A stretch of 64,000 nucleotides of DNA from Daucus carota subsp. sativus (GCF_001625215.2 NC_030387.2:1640501-1704500); one strand, 5' to 3'; shown: positions 1 to 11,943, counted from the first letter of the stretch. Notes: generated from the letters alone by a model not told the origin. Numbers and translations are program-made.

Positions 1-1100
1 CCCAATAATTTAGTTTTGTAAACAACAATAAAACCAACAGATATATTTGAATCAGTTGCCTCTGATCTACAAACTGTTCGGTGGCTTCGAAGTTGGCAAA
101 CCAAAATAGACTCAAAACTCGATCGAGCCCACACGGTTGCTTTCGTTCGTTATTTATATATTGAAATATTGAATATTGATTCAAATCGATTTTGTACCCT
201 ACGTCTTATGCATTTGCGCTGAACTTTCCACTTGCACATCACCTGTTAATTATTTTTAATTTTTGAATATTTATTTAAACATGCTAAGTGCGTTGAATTC
301 GAATTTTGAATCATTTGAGAAACTAAAATCTTTATAAAATCTGGCGGACCCTTTGAAAATGAAATATATTTTCAATGTGCCGATGGCCTTGGTTTTCTAT
401 TACAGTGTGTTAGGCATGCGTCTCCGTTTATGAAATTTATAATGATATAAACTAATAATAATATAAATATAATTCACTTGAAAAACGAGTATAACAGTAA
501 ATTTTGATCTTGTTAGTGAATAGTAAAATATTGGTCTTGTTACTAAAATAATATATGGTCCGATTAATCTCATACTGAAATCATTAAATACAAAAACTCA
601 TCTCAGAGATATTAATACCTAAAATTTGATATGAGTGAGAATCAAACTCGAAACGTGGGGAACTACTGACGAATAACTTTACCACTTGAGTTACTCGCAA
701 CCCATATATTTTATTTTAGTTTTTATTTCATAAATTTGACAAATCCGGAGCTCCAATATCAATCCTAAGGTACCAACACACTTTAGACAATCCAGTGAAA
801 TCATGTGAACTTTCCAACTGCCATTTCCTTATATTCCAACTTGTTCCCAACTGCCGATTTTAGATAAACTTCAAAGTCTGTGAATATCTGGAATCAACTT
901 CAAAAGCAGCCTCTCTTATTCAAACTTACACATCTTTCTGTCCTCAACCTGAGGAAAAGAAGCCACACTTGCATATCACACCACATCGAATACAAATTTG
1001 TTTTACTCGTCACATATTATTTCTCTTCGATATTTACATTTAATTCCCGAACAAAAATAAATACGTGACAGCAATACATTCCGAATCAAATCAACAAAAA
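1..1100. other. AT-rich sequence 3' of the first gene, no gene seen
   Basis: No coding exon or recognisable domain is visible on either strand. The short frames here have no protein-like composition. The last few hundred bases are presumably the 3' UTR and downstream region of the minus-strand gene that ends at 1101. The segment around 620-700 resembles degenerate repeat sequence but I could not assign it to a family. Confidence 0.5.
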
Positions 1101-2415
1101 TCAAAAAATTCGGATGATATTTCGCTGATTTCTCTGGAGAAGCCCCTCGAGCACCACCTTCTTCTTGTGTTCATCGGAATTCAAATCTGGCACAGTGGAA
1201 TATTCCAGTACATTATCGACAGTAACATTGGAATCCACTGCCGCTCGTAACCTAGGAATCATATAAAACCATGCAGATGTACAAAGAATCGCAGACAACT
1301 TACCTAAAAACAACATTAATAATAAAATTACAATTATGACTGATAATCCAATCATCGAATTCGAATTCGTAGCCTCGTTACTGTCCTTCTCATGATTGAC
1401 GATATTGTCGTTACTCTTTTGGCGGGTGGTCAATTTTGCTTTCTTCTGGGGCGGTAGAGCGGACGTTTGAGCAACTCGAGCAGTACTGGCAGTGACGGAA
1501 CCAGGATTTATGTTTTCCGGTGGTGAACTGGATTTGCTTGGCCTGGTTTTCTTGGTTGGCTCTTTTTTCCGGCTGGATTTCTTCTTATCATTCTTTTCAT
1601 CCTTCGCTAAAGAATTTAAGGAGTTTATTTCGCGCCTTTCGAGGATGATTTCCTTGACAGTCCCCAACCTCTTCTGAAACCATGAAATACTACACTAAAT
1701 TAGCCAAGCTAGCAGCCAGATATGTACTACACAAATGTGCAGTTGAACCGTTGAAATATAGCATAATATTCATTTGAGGTATTTAATAAAAACTTCATTC
1801 TCGATTCTACGAAAATTTTTATGAAAGCCTTTCAGTTACTTCTCTTCTTCGATGGAAGCTTGACTTTCCCGGAATGTATCTTAATTTTTGGCCTAATTCT
1901 TCTTCTGATTCGACCTCTGATCAGAAAGATATGTCGGCCTTGGTTCTATTTTAAGATGAACTGATTCTCAACATAGTATCAGAGCTTACGTTTGACGGAG
2001 GTCATGAGCGGATTTTGAGTGAGGGGGAGGGCGGCTGGATTAAACTCGAAAATTTTGAAGTTCTTGTATGCTAAATACATAAAAATACCTACAAAAATAC
2101 AAATGATATAAACATTACCTTGTAATTACTAAGAGCGTTGACTCCGATGGGCAGCCTATATTTTTTGGAAGAACCAATGTTCTTCCTCTCCACCTCAATC
2201 TCATGCGACTTGCTAACCGGATCCAAGCTCCCGGAAACCGAAACATCGACCGGAACAGTTTTAGCGTCAGACTTCTTGGTCCAGAGCCTCGGCCAAGATG
2301 TCATTGAGTTCTTCTTCTTCTTCTTAGTCAAGCTACCAGTTTTGACCGAGTCTTCTTCACTGTCATGGGACATATTTTTCTTGGAAGCTCGTCTGGAGCA
2401 GCCGAAACATGCCAT
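1101..2415 (-). CDS. At5g23160-like small membrane-anchored protein, two exons
   Basis: Exon 1 is 2415-2119 and exon 2 is 1673-1101, joined by a GT...AG intron with phase kept (…NYK|KRLGTV…), giving about 289 aa. The N-terminus is MACFGCSRR, Cys- and basic-rich. A long Ser/Lys/Pro-rich, probably disordered stretch follows. Near residues 205-230 there is one strong hydrophobic segment ([17 protein letters not shown]) followed by [13 protein letters not shown], then a charged tail. This architecture (basic disordered region, single TM, Cys-Thr-Ser-Ala-Trp after it) matches the plant family of Arabidopsis At5g23160, which has no known function. A single-pass membrane location is inferred. Both splice sites are canonical. 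The position next to an SCPL34-like and a DJC76-like gene supports orthology with the Arabidopsis block. Family assignment is from memory and moderately sure; the gene structure is well supported. Confidence 0.8.
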
Positions 2416-2570
2416 GATATATGAAGCTTCAGCGGTGTTGTATACTAATATTTATGGGTTTGGGAGAGTTTGGTGAGGAGGTTTTCGTTGAATTTGATGT
2501 GGGTGCAGTGCTGTTGAGCTCATTACTGAATATATCTGAATAATATAGTCGGTATAAACACACGCCATAG

Positions 2571-2580
2571 TTATATATAT
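2571..2580 (-). promoter_or_regulatory. possible TATA box of the 1101-2415 gene
   Basis: A TATATATAA string lies on the minus strand about 155 bp before the start codon at 2415. Distance and composition suit a plant TATA box, but the region is AT-rich, so chance occurrence is likely enough that this is only tentative. Confidence 0.25.
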
Positions 2581-2654
2581 GCGTACGTACTTGAGAGGTA
2601 TTTTAAAGATATCGCATTGTTATAAAATGATAATTTACACCATATAAAATAGTT

Positions 2655-2965
2655 TGGGGTTTTCTCATAAATAATTAAATCCAAAATTGTTTTTGCAAAA
2701 ATACTACATCATTTTTAGATATTTTGCAAAAATATCAAACTTTTGAAAATATTTGCAAAAATACTGTATGCAATCCCATGTAACCATATTTGCAACCACA
2801 TGCAACCATATTTGCAACCTCGAGGCTAATTAACTGAAGTTGTATCTGATTACAGACCGTATTTTTGCAACTATTTTCCAAAAAAATAGTTTTTCTGTAA
2901 TTTTTTTCAAAAGATAGTAAAATCGTAAAAAAACTTAGAAAAAGTAGCATTTTGGATAAATCCCC
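2655..2965. mobile_element. possible degenerate MITE
   Basis: The segment begins GGGGTTTTCTCATAAA and ends TTTGGATAAATCCCC, a rough inverted match. The interior has several copies of TTTGCAAAAATA and GCAACCAYATGCAACC. This is what a decayed Mutator-type MITE looks like, but no target duplication was found. An open frame on the minus strand here has no protein character. Confidence 0.3.
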
Positions 2966-3121
2966 TTATACAAGTGAATTACGTAAATTTGAAAATTAAT
3001 ATAGACTTTATAAAACCGACCAAATTTTATTTTGAAATTTAATAATCAATTCTAAATAATAAAATATAATATAATTATATATTAGAGACATGCTTAATTA
3101 ATCATTGTAAAGTATGTACAA

Positions 3122-5701
3122 TCTACTTCTATATATTAAATGGCAACCAAGGGCAAAAAGAGCAAAGAAAATGGTGGTGAAATATCCATTATACCCTTAT
3201 ATTAGTTGTAATTACAAAATTACCAAGTGATTCATTTATTATACTTGAAAATTAAGTATTAGTAATTAATACATTGCATAATAAGTATCTATTTAATTAC
3301 AGTTATCACTTACTTATGACCACTCACTACAAAGAAATTAAAATATTAAATGTTGATGTAGTTAGTTAATTTATATAAAATTAATTAATGTGAATTCAAC
3401 TTATGACATATAAATAAACTCCCATGTAAATTGTACAATCATAATTATTAAATTAAGATTTCTTGATTCTCATTTTATAAAAAAATAAATATAATTCTTT
3501 TACATGTGCGGATACGTCAAATTATTTCGATTTAACTTTGTGTGAAAAGTATTAAGCTACTGATTTCTTGCAACAGTCTTACGATTATATTACACATTTG
3601 CACAATCCTGCAAATATACTATGATATGGTTTTAAATAAACGAGCAAAGAATAGTACGTAATCAAAGAAGTAAAAATACTTCAGAATTGAGGAAACTAAC
3701 CGGAACAAAAGGCAGTACAACCATATTTATCCGTTTGGAATTTTTACATTAATTATTAACATTAAATTTTATAACAAATAATAGATTTGTTATGTGTTGT
3801 GTTTAAAGGGTGGGAGTACAGAAAATTTTTTCTAGACATGTATCGTGTGATCCAAAGACTATAATCGATGTTTGTGTTCAATCAAATTCTAACACTCAAG
3901 TGACAAGTCAATTAATTGCTCTAACTAATATATTAAAAATTGAATTTTGATTTGACGTGGTAAGCGTATGAGTACTCGTATTAATTAAAAAGTGTTTATT
4001 TAAAATGTTTGGATACACTTGTAAACTCATTTTAGAGATTACTATATGATGAATCGTAGTTTATGTTATAATTATATATAAAATTTTACAAATGTTGGAT
4101 GATTATGTTATGTGGGATCTTTTCTATTTTTAACCTTCAATTATTTTTCAATTTTTAATTGTATAATCCAAGGTGCCCTGATTTTTATTTTTTTGGTAAA
4201 TGAGGGTGACATCTCATAAAATTTTATACTAAAAAAAGAGAATTTATAATGACTCTCAAATTAAATCTCTAAAAACACATCTCAAATGAGGGAACATCAA
4301 TAGAAACTAAAATAACAAAATAACAAAATCTCCCACAAAGAAAAAAGAAACTTTTGACTCGAGTTATGTTGAGATTTATATGAGTTAGGCTCAAAATTGA
4401 GTTATCATCTAGCTAATATATCCAACTCGGAGCGCGGGTACTCGGTCGAGTTACTGATCAAACTGGTCAAATTTTAGTCAATATATTTTAACCGTTGACT
4501 ATTAAATAAATAATCACATATAAACTATTAATAAATAAATAAATCAATCAATTAAATATCGATAAACTCGCATGATAAGGTAACAACAGAGTATTTAATA
4601 ATCGATCGACCTGTTAGATATCAACCGTTATAATAATAGTATGGGCTTGAGTGATCCAAAATATATATAGATATAATTGCATGTTTACAATTATTATAGA
4701 AGATATAGGTTGGTTACACAAAGAAGAAGGGTATGGGTTGGTGAAGGATTAGTGGGTTAGTATTAACCCTGTATGAATTGAATTATGATTTGAGTTAGAG
4801 ATTTCAGAATTGAAGTTAGGTAAGATTCTGATTTAGCTAAATTTAAGATGATTATATATACATGGCCATATTTTGTCTATAATGTGGTTCAAACTTTGGG
4901 TATTATTTGAGAGCGGATGCTTGAGTATGTTAGGCTTGATTCTCATAACTTGATTGACTATATTATTGATATGAATTTGATTAATAGTACTGGTTGGACG
5001 TGAGTTTTCCGCGACATATATTTTTGTGCTTATGCCATACATCAGAATTCGAATTTCGTATTTGTTATCTCTAATACGACCGACTGATAATCAATGTATC
5101 ACTAATCGATAATTGATTGATAATTAGTAAAATAAGCTAACGAGTAAGATATATAAATATGTAGAATTTTACCAGAGAAAGAGGAGGAGAGGAAAGAGAG
5201 ATGGAGGAAAAGATAACAAGTATTAACAAGTATTATGTTTATCTTCACTGTATGACTGCCTCATATAAATATGTTTTATATAATATGTTCGTCAGTGTTT
5301 GATCTTATCTCTTTTTATCGTAGCCCATAAACATATTAAATCAATTTTAATTATCATATTATTTCATGACTTTGTTTATATGATTCACTCGAACCGCGCC
5401 TATTACATTTATCGTTTATAAACACATTTGGTTGTGTTTTGATGAATACCACACTGAAAAATTGTAATATAAACCACTTTCATGTGGAAATTTTACCATG
5501 CCAACTTGAGTTATATGAAAATTTATTAGTTATTTCAAATCAGTTGTCATGGATATTATTAGTTTATCATAAAAAATTATTTAGATATTAATAAAATTAA
5601 TATTTTATAAAAAATCAAAATTTAGACTATTAATCAAAATATATAATATAAAAAAAAATTATAGATGACGGGCCCGTGCCTTGCACGGGTTTTTACGCTA
5701 G
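3122..5701 (+). mobile_element. non-autonomous Helitron, both termini visible
   Basis: The 5' end is TC (3122-3123) followed by TACTTCTATATATTAAA, typical of plant Helitron left ends. The 3' end has a perfect 7-bp stem, CCCGTGC-CTT-GCACGGG (5673-5689), then TTTTTACG and the terminal CTAG at 5698-5701. The flanks are A (3121) and T (5702), i.e. insertion between A and T without a target duplication, as expected for Helitrons. The 2.58 kb interior is AT-rich and has no Rep/helicase or other coding region, so it would need an autonomous partner. The end signals are seen directly; classification follows from known Helitron structure. Confidence 0.8.
5673..5701 (+). promoter_or_regulatory. Helitron 3' hairpin and CTAG terminus
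   Basis: A 7-bp GC-rich stem with a 3-nt loop is followed, after 8 nt, by CTAG. In Helitrons this hairpin marks the end of the rolling-circle transfer unit. Confidence 0.8.
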
Positions 5702-6224
5702 TATATTATTATTTATGGTATCATTTGCTTCTAATAACAAATGAATATTATAGATAGTATTATCCCAAGTGACTGATTGACGGAGAATACAGGTCTCTTA
5801 TAGGTTAACTTCTTGTGAATAAGTTTGATTTAACCTAAAATGTATTAATTATAATAACCATCAACATAAACGTGAGTTCTTACAAAATATTAACAAATAT
5901 ATTATTTATAATAATGGTTAATTAGTACCACTGCATTGGACTTTGGTGGGTAAGTAGTTTTTATAAGTGAAACACACGTTTTCCCCTTCTCCACGCTTAT
6001 TGATCTATTCTAAGCAAAATGGGGCCTTAAGTTTTTGGACTCGATCATTGTGGAAAGGGTAAAAGTACATGGAACATGTTCGAGTTTATATAAAAGTAAA
6101 ATCATTTCATACTCCTGTATTAATAGTACGATAATTTTATGTTCAACAAATTATTAGTTAAGTTTGAGAGTTTTTGGATTTTAAGTGTGATCTTTAATGA
6201 CTATCTGTAATAACGAAAATGATT
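5702..6224. other. AT-rich intergenic sequence
   Basis: No exon, repeat end or structured element could be recognised here. Confidence 0.4.
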
Positions 6225-6384
6225 GGTGCACATGACAGTTTATAATAAAATTTTGTACATAATAATATGTGATGGGTTTAATTAGAATGATCCCATGTAT
6301 TTATATCAACAACCCGAATTAAAATTCACCACATCAATTGACACATTATTATGTACAAATTTTATGTACACAATCTTGTGCACC
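6225..6384. mobile_element. short inverted-repeat MITE
   Basis: The element begins GGTGCACATGACAGT and ends with the near inverse ACAATCTTGTGCACC. Inside it TTTTGTACATAATAATATGTG is mirrored by ACATTATTATGTACAAA. About 55 bp at each end can pair, leaving a small loop. There is no coding content. The target duplication is unclear. Confidence 0.6.
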
Positions 6385-6403
6385 TAGTACTACTCATATA
6401 CTA

Positions 6404-6650
6404 ATATTTTATCCGTCGTTTACTTTTTGTTGTCAAATTAACCAAATTTTGACCGTTAATTAGTAATTATTCTTACATGATCTTTAATATCGAAAAAATA
6501 GATTTTAAAATGAAAAAGATATAGATTATAGTAATATATTTTTCATAATTTTTTCTAATTATTTTATATATGTAAATTTCAGTCAGAGTTTAATCGATTT
6601 GAACAAAAAAGGTCAAACAAGACAAATAAATTGCGACGGAAGAAATATAA
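6404..6650. mobile_element. Stowaway-like MITE, degenerate
   Basis: The left end ATCCGTCGTTTACTTTT and right end GCGACGGAAGAAATA are inverted matches. Inner halves share TTGTCAAATTAACC and GGTCAAACAAGACAA in opposite orientation. It resembles the CTCCGTCC Stowaway ends seen elsewhere in the window. Confidence 0.5.
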
Positions 6651-6789
6651 AACTATTGACAAATTAATTCGTTAACTATGTGATTCTTTTTTTTAATTTT
6701 AACTCTGGTCTTCAATGACGGTTTAATTTCTATGTTTATACACATAAAACAGTTTTCAGAATATAAATTTGGTATTTCATCATGGTTTT

Positions 6790-7023
6790 TTATTAAATAT
6801 GTATAAAGTAGTGAAAAAGAGAATGAAAAGTGGGTGAAGTGGTGGAACTTGTTAATTTTTAATGTATAAAAAGGAGATAGTGGAGTAAAAATATTGTGAA
6901 AAGGGAGGAAAAATTGGATAGTGGTGGAACCCATCGATTATTTTTGGTAAGTTTTGAAATGTAAAGAATTGGATGGGACATCTCAAAAAGGAAAGTGTAA
7001 ATACGTGGTGGGATGGAGGCAGT
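6790..7023. mobile_element. partial Stowaway-like MITE (same family as 43450-43730)
   Basis: The sequence GTAAGTTTTGAAATGTAAAG and the ending GGTGGGATGGAGGCAG closely follow the right half of the complete MITE at 43450-43730, including the stretch GGGTGAAGTGGT. The left end is missing or diverged. A 93-codon frame on the minus strand lies inside this repeat and recurs in the other copy, so it is not a gene. Confidence 0.55.
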
Positions 7024-7143
7024 ATGTATTAAATAAATATTTATAAACTAATTTTTGAAAAATAAATAATACATAAATATAATTCGTAAAAATAAATGTA
7101 ACATAAATATAATTTCAAACTTTGTCATCAATTCTCCACCACA

Positions 7144-7610
7144 GTGTATCCCTCCCATCCATTATCGATGAAGTCAATCGTGATCGTAAAACGATGCTCC
7201 GCAGCTATTGATATTGTGGGAAGAAACTTTGATGGACGTCTTATTAATAACTTAGGTTGCGAAGTTAATGTTATATATTATTTTCAATTTGAACTTCTTA
7301 CGATTCGCAAAACCTGCACGATAAATATTACTCAACACCGTATTTCTCACAGTATTTTCTGATCGCTAGATTGTTATTCAACTTTTATAATCAGACATTG
7401 CGCCTTCTTAGGACTCAACTGTTGTTATAGAGGATATCCGATTTATGATATCTATTTGAAGTATATTTCTTGTAATCATGCAGCTCATTAGACTGCTGAT
7501 GAGAAATTTTTTCACAATTTTGTTCCTCTAGCCTGGGTTTCAAATTTTCATATTATGTTATCCTCGATCTTGATGAGTGATGTTGGTTTCTTTTAGTTTT
7601 GTTGGTTGGT
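7144..7610 (+). pseudogene. RNase H-like domain relic of a non-LTR retroelement
   Basis: The first frame (7144-7362) reads CSAAIDIVGRNFDGRLINN…FELLTIRKTCTI. This matches the layout of plant LINE/RVT_3 RNase H domains: an Asp-Ala-Ala start, a V-x-R-x-x-x-G-x-L strand and an EL-x-A-IREAC helix. Further on, in shifted frames, there are CNHAAH, WVSNF and LSSILMSDVG, which resemble the N-x-AAH helix and W-x-S-x-P…DV tail of the same domain. A stop at 7360 and frame changes show it is dead. A short A-rich tract (about 7630) follows. The assignment rests on pattern memory, not a search. Confidence 0.5.
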
Positions 7611-7920
7611 TTCTCATTTCCCTTCATGTAAAAAAATGAAACTTGTTCTCAATTTTATATAAAAGCAAAATTATCTCATACTGCTAATTAATAGCATAAT
7701 AGTTTTAAATTCTACAAATTAACTAAATACGAGTCTCTTCAAATTTTAACTAATATAAAATATTAACTTATAAATACACTAAATATGAGAATTTTTTAAT
7801 TTTAACTCTGGTCTTGACAGCTTAGTTTGATATTTTTAATAAATATAAAACAATTTTTCAAAATATGAATTTTTTATTTGATCATGGTTTTTTAAATAAT
7901 GTGTATTAACTAAATAATTA

Positions 7921-8155
7921 CTCCCTCCATTTCAAAATAATAGTCGCTTTGACTTTGTGCACGTATTTTGAGGTGCAAAAAAAACATACTTCTACATGTT
8001 ATTTTTGAATATTTTTTTTTCTGAATAAAAATAGAGATGTTAAACTTTTATCTTAAAAAAGAAAATTTCAAAAATAATGTGTAAAAATATGATTTTTTTA
8101 CACCTCAAAATACGTGCACAAAGTCAAAGCGACTATTATTTTGGAATGGAAGGAA
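7921..8155. mobile_element. Stowaway-like MITE with long inverted repeats
   Basis: It starts CTCCCTCCATTTCAAAATAA and ends TTATTTTGGAATGGAAGGAA, flanked by TA on both sides. The arms continue as AGTCGCTTTGACTTTGTGCA and its inverse, about 70 bp each, then TTTTGAGGTGCAAAA and inverse. The TA flanks and CTCCCTCC terminus are the Stowaway (Tc1/Mariner) signature. Confidence 0.8.
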
Positions 8156-8724
8156 TATAAACTAATTTGGAAAAAGAAAATAAACGTAAATATATTCCCA
8201 AAAACATAAGTAAATAATAATACGAAACACGATGCTAGATTTTTGACAGTCTGTATTAAGAATATAAACTGTATATATAATAAAAAGAGGCAACCTTTTG
8301 AAGAAAAAACCCAAAAACTCAGAGAAGAAAACATACTAAACTTTGCTTTAGAAGCAATTAGTTTTATCATATGTTAATCTGAGCAGCAGCAATTAACAAA
8401 GACTGATTAATTTTGTAGTTAAGTACTACCTCATTGATTAGCTCACAGGGCTGCTATTTTAAGCCTATCTTAATAGTGTCTGTTCTCAAGTCAAAGTCGA
8501 TTTACACTTCGATCTTTATTGTTACAACTTATAATTTATTTATTTTAAAAGGAAAATAAATTTCCATTGATTTGTATGGCTGAGCTGGCTGTTCATGTAA
8601 ACCTTAAAAACAGCCGAAAGAACATAAAAAGGAAAAAGGCTTGATGATTTCAGTTGTAAGCCCAAATAAAAGGGTCTAACTAAATTGCTAAGCCCACATA
8701 TAAAGTAGCAAGTCCACTATGTAT
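8156..8724. other. intergenic, no gene seen
   Basis: A 90-codon minus-strand frame at 8098-8370 overlaps the MITE and is simply hydrophobic AT-rich translation. Nothing else was recognised. Confidence 0.4.
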
Positions 8725-8727
8725 TTA

Positions 8728-9121
8728 GAGCAAGTCCAATACTAGATGCTATATATCTATTGCTATTGTTATAATATAGCACCAAAAAGTGTTTTTTGGT
8801 GCTAAAATAAAACTTGCACTCCAATGCTAAGTTCTATAACTAGTTTCAAATTTAACTAACTCATTAACTTTTACCTAACTTCTATATAGAACCAACTCAT
8901 TAACTTTTACCTAACTCATTAACTCATTAACTAGTTTACAATTTCTAGGTATTGATGATGTGGCAACATGGATGGATCCATCCTTGGTTTCAAATATAGA
9001 ACCAAGGATGCATCTATGCATGGATGCATCCAAATATAGCACCCTTTGGAGTTGAGTTTTTTTACTTTTGATGCTATAATATAGCAATAGAACCAAGTAT
9101 AGCATTGGATTGGAGTTGCTC
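8728..9121. mobile_element. Tourist-like MITE, first of a tandem pair
   Basis: The element begins GAGCAAGTCCAATACTAG and ends GGATTGGAGTTGCTC, and is flanked on both sides by TTA (8725-8727 and 9122-9124). Interior motifs GCTATATTATAGCA and GTTATAATATAGC are mirrored. The 3-bp TTA/TAA target site points to the PIF/Harbinger (Tourist) class. Confidence 0.75.
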
Positions 9122-9124
9122 TTA

Positions 9125-9509
9125 GAGCAAGTCCAATGGTGATGCTAAAATAGATGTAGCTATTGTTATAATTTGAAATCAAAAAGTGATTTTTGATGCT
9201 AAAATAGAACTTATGGTCCAATGGTAAATGCAAAATAGAACCAAACATTTCCAAATCAAGCTATATTCTAATTACATAATCTTAAAGTACATAACTATAT
9301 TTGTCACTATTACTTTATTAATGCATTTTGTCACTTGCATGCTTATGTGGCAATTATAGCACCATCTATACTTGGTTCTATATTTAGAACCAAGTATAAC
9401 ATTTTGCTATTTTACATTCAAGTTTAGCAACCCATTGGAGTTGAGTTTTTTGCTTGGGTGCTATATTATAGCAATAGCACCTTCTTTAACACCACCATTG
9501 GACTTGCTC
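9125..9509. mobile_element. Tourist-like MITE, second of a tandem pair
   Basis: It begins GAGCAAGTCCAATGGTG and ends CCATTGGACTTGCTC, with TTA at 9122-9124 and 9510-9512. It is a relative of 8728-9121, sharing the ends and the interior AAAAAGTGATTTTTGATGCT-type segment, and uses the same central TTA. Its terminal repeats are better preserved than those of the first copy. Confidence 0.8.
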
Positions 9510-9512
9510 TTA

Positions 9513-11215
9513 GGCGCAACAGGAAGGCCCTAATTACGGCAGCTAGAAGGTTTTATTTACCCGGTGTAAAATATTAGAATTTTATTATTCGATTTATGGA
9601 TGTATTTGAATTGGATTAATTTGTCTCTATAAGATTTCGATAACTACTTTCGTCAAAATATTTTTATAAGAATATATATGTTTGAATCATAATATTTAAA
9701 AGTGTCATATTGAGAATAGAGTTAAACCGCCAAAATAAGTCTTAAAATAAAAAAAATTATTTTAACCCAAATATCGACCAATTATTGAACAAAAATTTTA
9801 ATTTTTTAAATTAACTTGCAGAAGAAATTTATCCTTCATAACTCGTTGTGTGGACAAACATATTTATCCTACGTTTTACCTGCAGTTCCTAGTTTTACAG
9901 ATAGGATGGGTGCCCCCTCACCTCCACCGCCGCCTCCTCTCTTCCGCCTCTTTCACTTCCACCGTCGTATTTTAATTGCAACCCCAATTGTCTTCCACAG
10001 CTCCGACGAAGCTACGCCGCCTGAAACCAGAGCTTCATGTCGTTGTCTACCTCCTCTGCCGTCCTGTTTTGACCTCGGCCCATCCCCTCCATGTTCCCGC
10101 CTTTTCATGTCCACCTCTTCCGTAATCTCCACCGTCATTATTACTCCCAAAATCGATAACAAGCACAGATCTGGAGGTTTCGCTGACTCCGGAGATTTTC
10201 ACCATTTTTTGCAACACATATCACTAAATTCGAAAGAGGATATCACTAAATAGAATTGGGAATATCAATCACTTGTATTAATTTCTAGTTTTTATTTTAA
10301 AAATAGTTTCTATTTGATCATGAGTCTATATATATATTTCAATTTTATTAATTTAAGAATATTTGTCGACGTCAAATTTTGCTGTTTAGCTGTCTATTTT
10401 ATTTATAATGTGAAAACATAATCACCAGATAGATAGAATCCCTTGATACATGGATTCAACCTCAAATCCTCAATATACCGTATAGTTTAATTCTTTTGAC
10501 GAAGATAAACTTTTTGGTAAACCATGTAGATATCCAATTATCCAGCCGAGTTTTCACTCGATTTGTGTTATTCAATTCACCGGCAGCTACATAATCGCAT
10601 CTTCTAGTTTAGGTTTATATCTTAAGATAATAAGATCGCATGATGTCAGTTTATTCGCGGCGGATGCTGTCTAGACTCTTATAAATAATATTATTTTATC
10701 ACATAAATTTAAATATACAAATAGTAAATTTAAATTTTTATGATTTTATCGTATTTTGAAATTATAAAATACTATTTTGTGTTAAAAAATATATTATATG
10801 GAGCATACAGTTATGGTAGTAAATACATTTTCTTAAAATTAAAACAGTTTTTAGTACTCCTTCCCTTTCATTCATATATGGTTATTCTCAATTTTTGACA
10901 CGCATTTTTAATGTATATAAAATATAGTTTCATAATACCCGTTTAACATTTTCTTTTTCTGAATAACATTATGCATGTAGAACCTCTTTTCCAAAAACAA
11001 CGCACTATGATAGATGAAATAATTAATAAACATGTATGGATTATATTTCTATTGATTATGTTAAATAAGTATTTTTTTATTAAATATTAAATTAGTTCTT
11101 AAAAGTTAAATTCATCAGAAACAAATTCAATATTAAATTAGTTTTTAAAAGTTAAATTCATCAGAAACAAATTCAGAGTTAATCATATTTTGTAATCCTT
11201 GATTTTGACCCAGAC
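9513..11215. other. intergenic with a GC-rich, proline-rich frame, no firm gene
   Basis: Between about 9900 and 10200 the base composition turns markedly GC-richer than its surroundings, with an open frame reading PPPPPPLFRLFHFHRR on the plus strand. It has no conserved domain, and a minus-strand frame is also open, as expected of skewed sequence. It may be a captured gene scrap. Near 10855 a CTCCTTCCCTTTC end resembles half of a Stowaway MITE. The rest is AT-rich. Confidence 0.35.
11085..11176. repeat. two-copy 46-bp tandem repeat
   Basis: The unit ATTAAATTAGTTYTTAAAAG plus TTAAATTCATCAGAAACAAA occurs twice back to back with one or two differences. Confidence 0.85.
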
Positions 11216-11227
11216 ACACAGGAGTAT

Positions 11228-11943
11228 ATCCTAGCTATTTAAAAACCCTAATGAGAGTCGACGCCATTTATAACTATCATCTATCCTTCATCACCCCTCC
11301 TTCTATCAAATCCACATCCATCTCATCCCGTTTTTTCCATTTCTAAATCTTTAATTTCTATTATAATAATTTTCAATAAAATCGAAATCTAAATCTTTTT
11401 AGGTGTGATCTTGTTACCGTACCCATCTTTTTGGGTTGTTGCTTGCCCCCAATTTGAGGATGTATATCTTGTTGCGTTTTTTATTCGTTGTCATGTTGCG
11501 TTTAGAATGATTTCTACGGTGTATTGAGAGATCTGGGCAACCCGCTTCAAATCTGGAATTGTGGTACTTATCGCGAAAGCTCACCTGGCACAAATTGTTC
11601 AATATATGGGGCATCTTTACCCAGTACCCCCAACCTCAGTTGGTGTCACTGATGGATATGAACACTGGTCTATCACCGATTTTTTATGTGCGCAGGTCAA
11701 TTGTGATTCTACGATTTTCAGTGATGTTGGTGTCGACTGGATTGCTCGAGAAACTTTTGTAATCATTTTTATTATCAAGAATATTTATATTTTATCGGTT
11801 AAGCAATCTTGAAAACAAAGCGGCTATTTGTTTAGCTCGATTTTTGTTTCACAATCAGGTTGTAATTGTCGGTTTGGGGATTTGTCCCGACTGGTGTTCG
11901 TATGTTCTATGTTTAATAAAATCTTATTGTTCGTCAAAAAAAA
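11228..11943 (+). mobile_element. poly(A)-tailed retroposon with imperfect 12-bp target duplication
   Basis: The body runs from just after ACACAGGAGTAT (11216-11227) to an A-run. The A-run is followed by ACACAGGATTAT (11944-11955), so 11 of 12 flanking bases repeat. It ends with AATAAAATCTTATTGTTCGT then A's, i.e. a polyadenylation signal and tail. A second copy lies at 41884-42558 with similar sequence over the whole length. Short frames here (for example 11561-11812, reading CAQVNCDSTIFSDVGVDWIA) are not kept in phase in the other copy. Classification as a non-LTR retroposon follows from tail plus target duplication; whether it is a truncated LINE, SINE or retrotransposed RNA is open. Confidence 0.7.
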
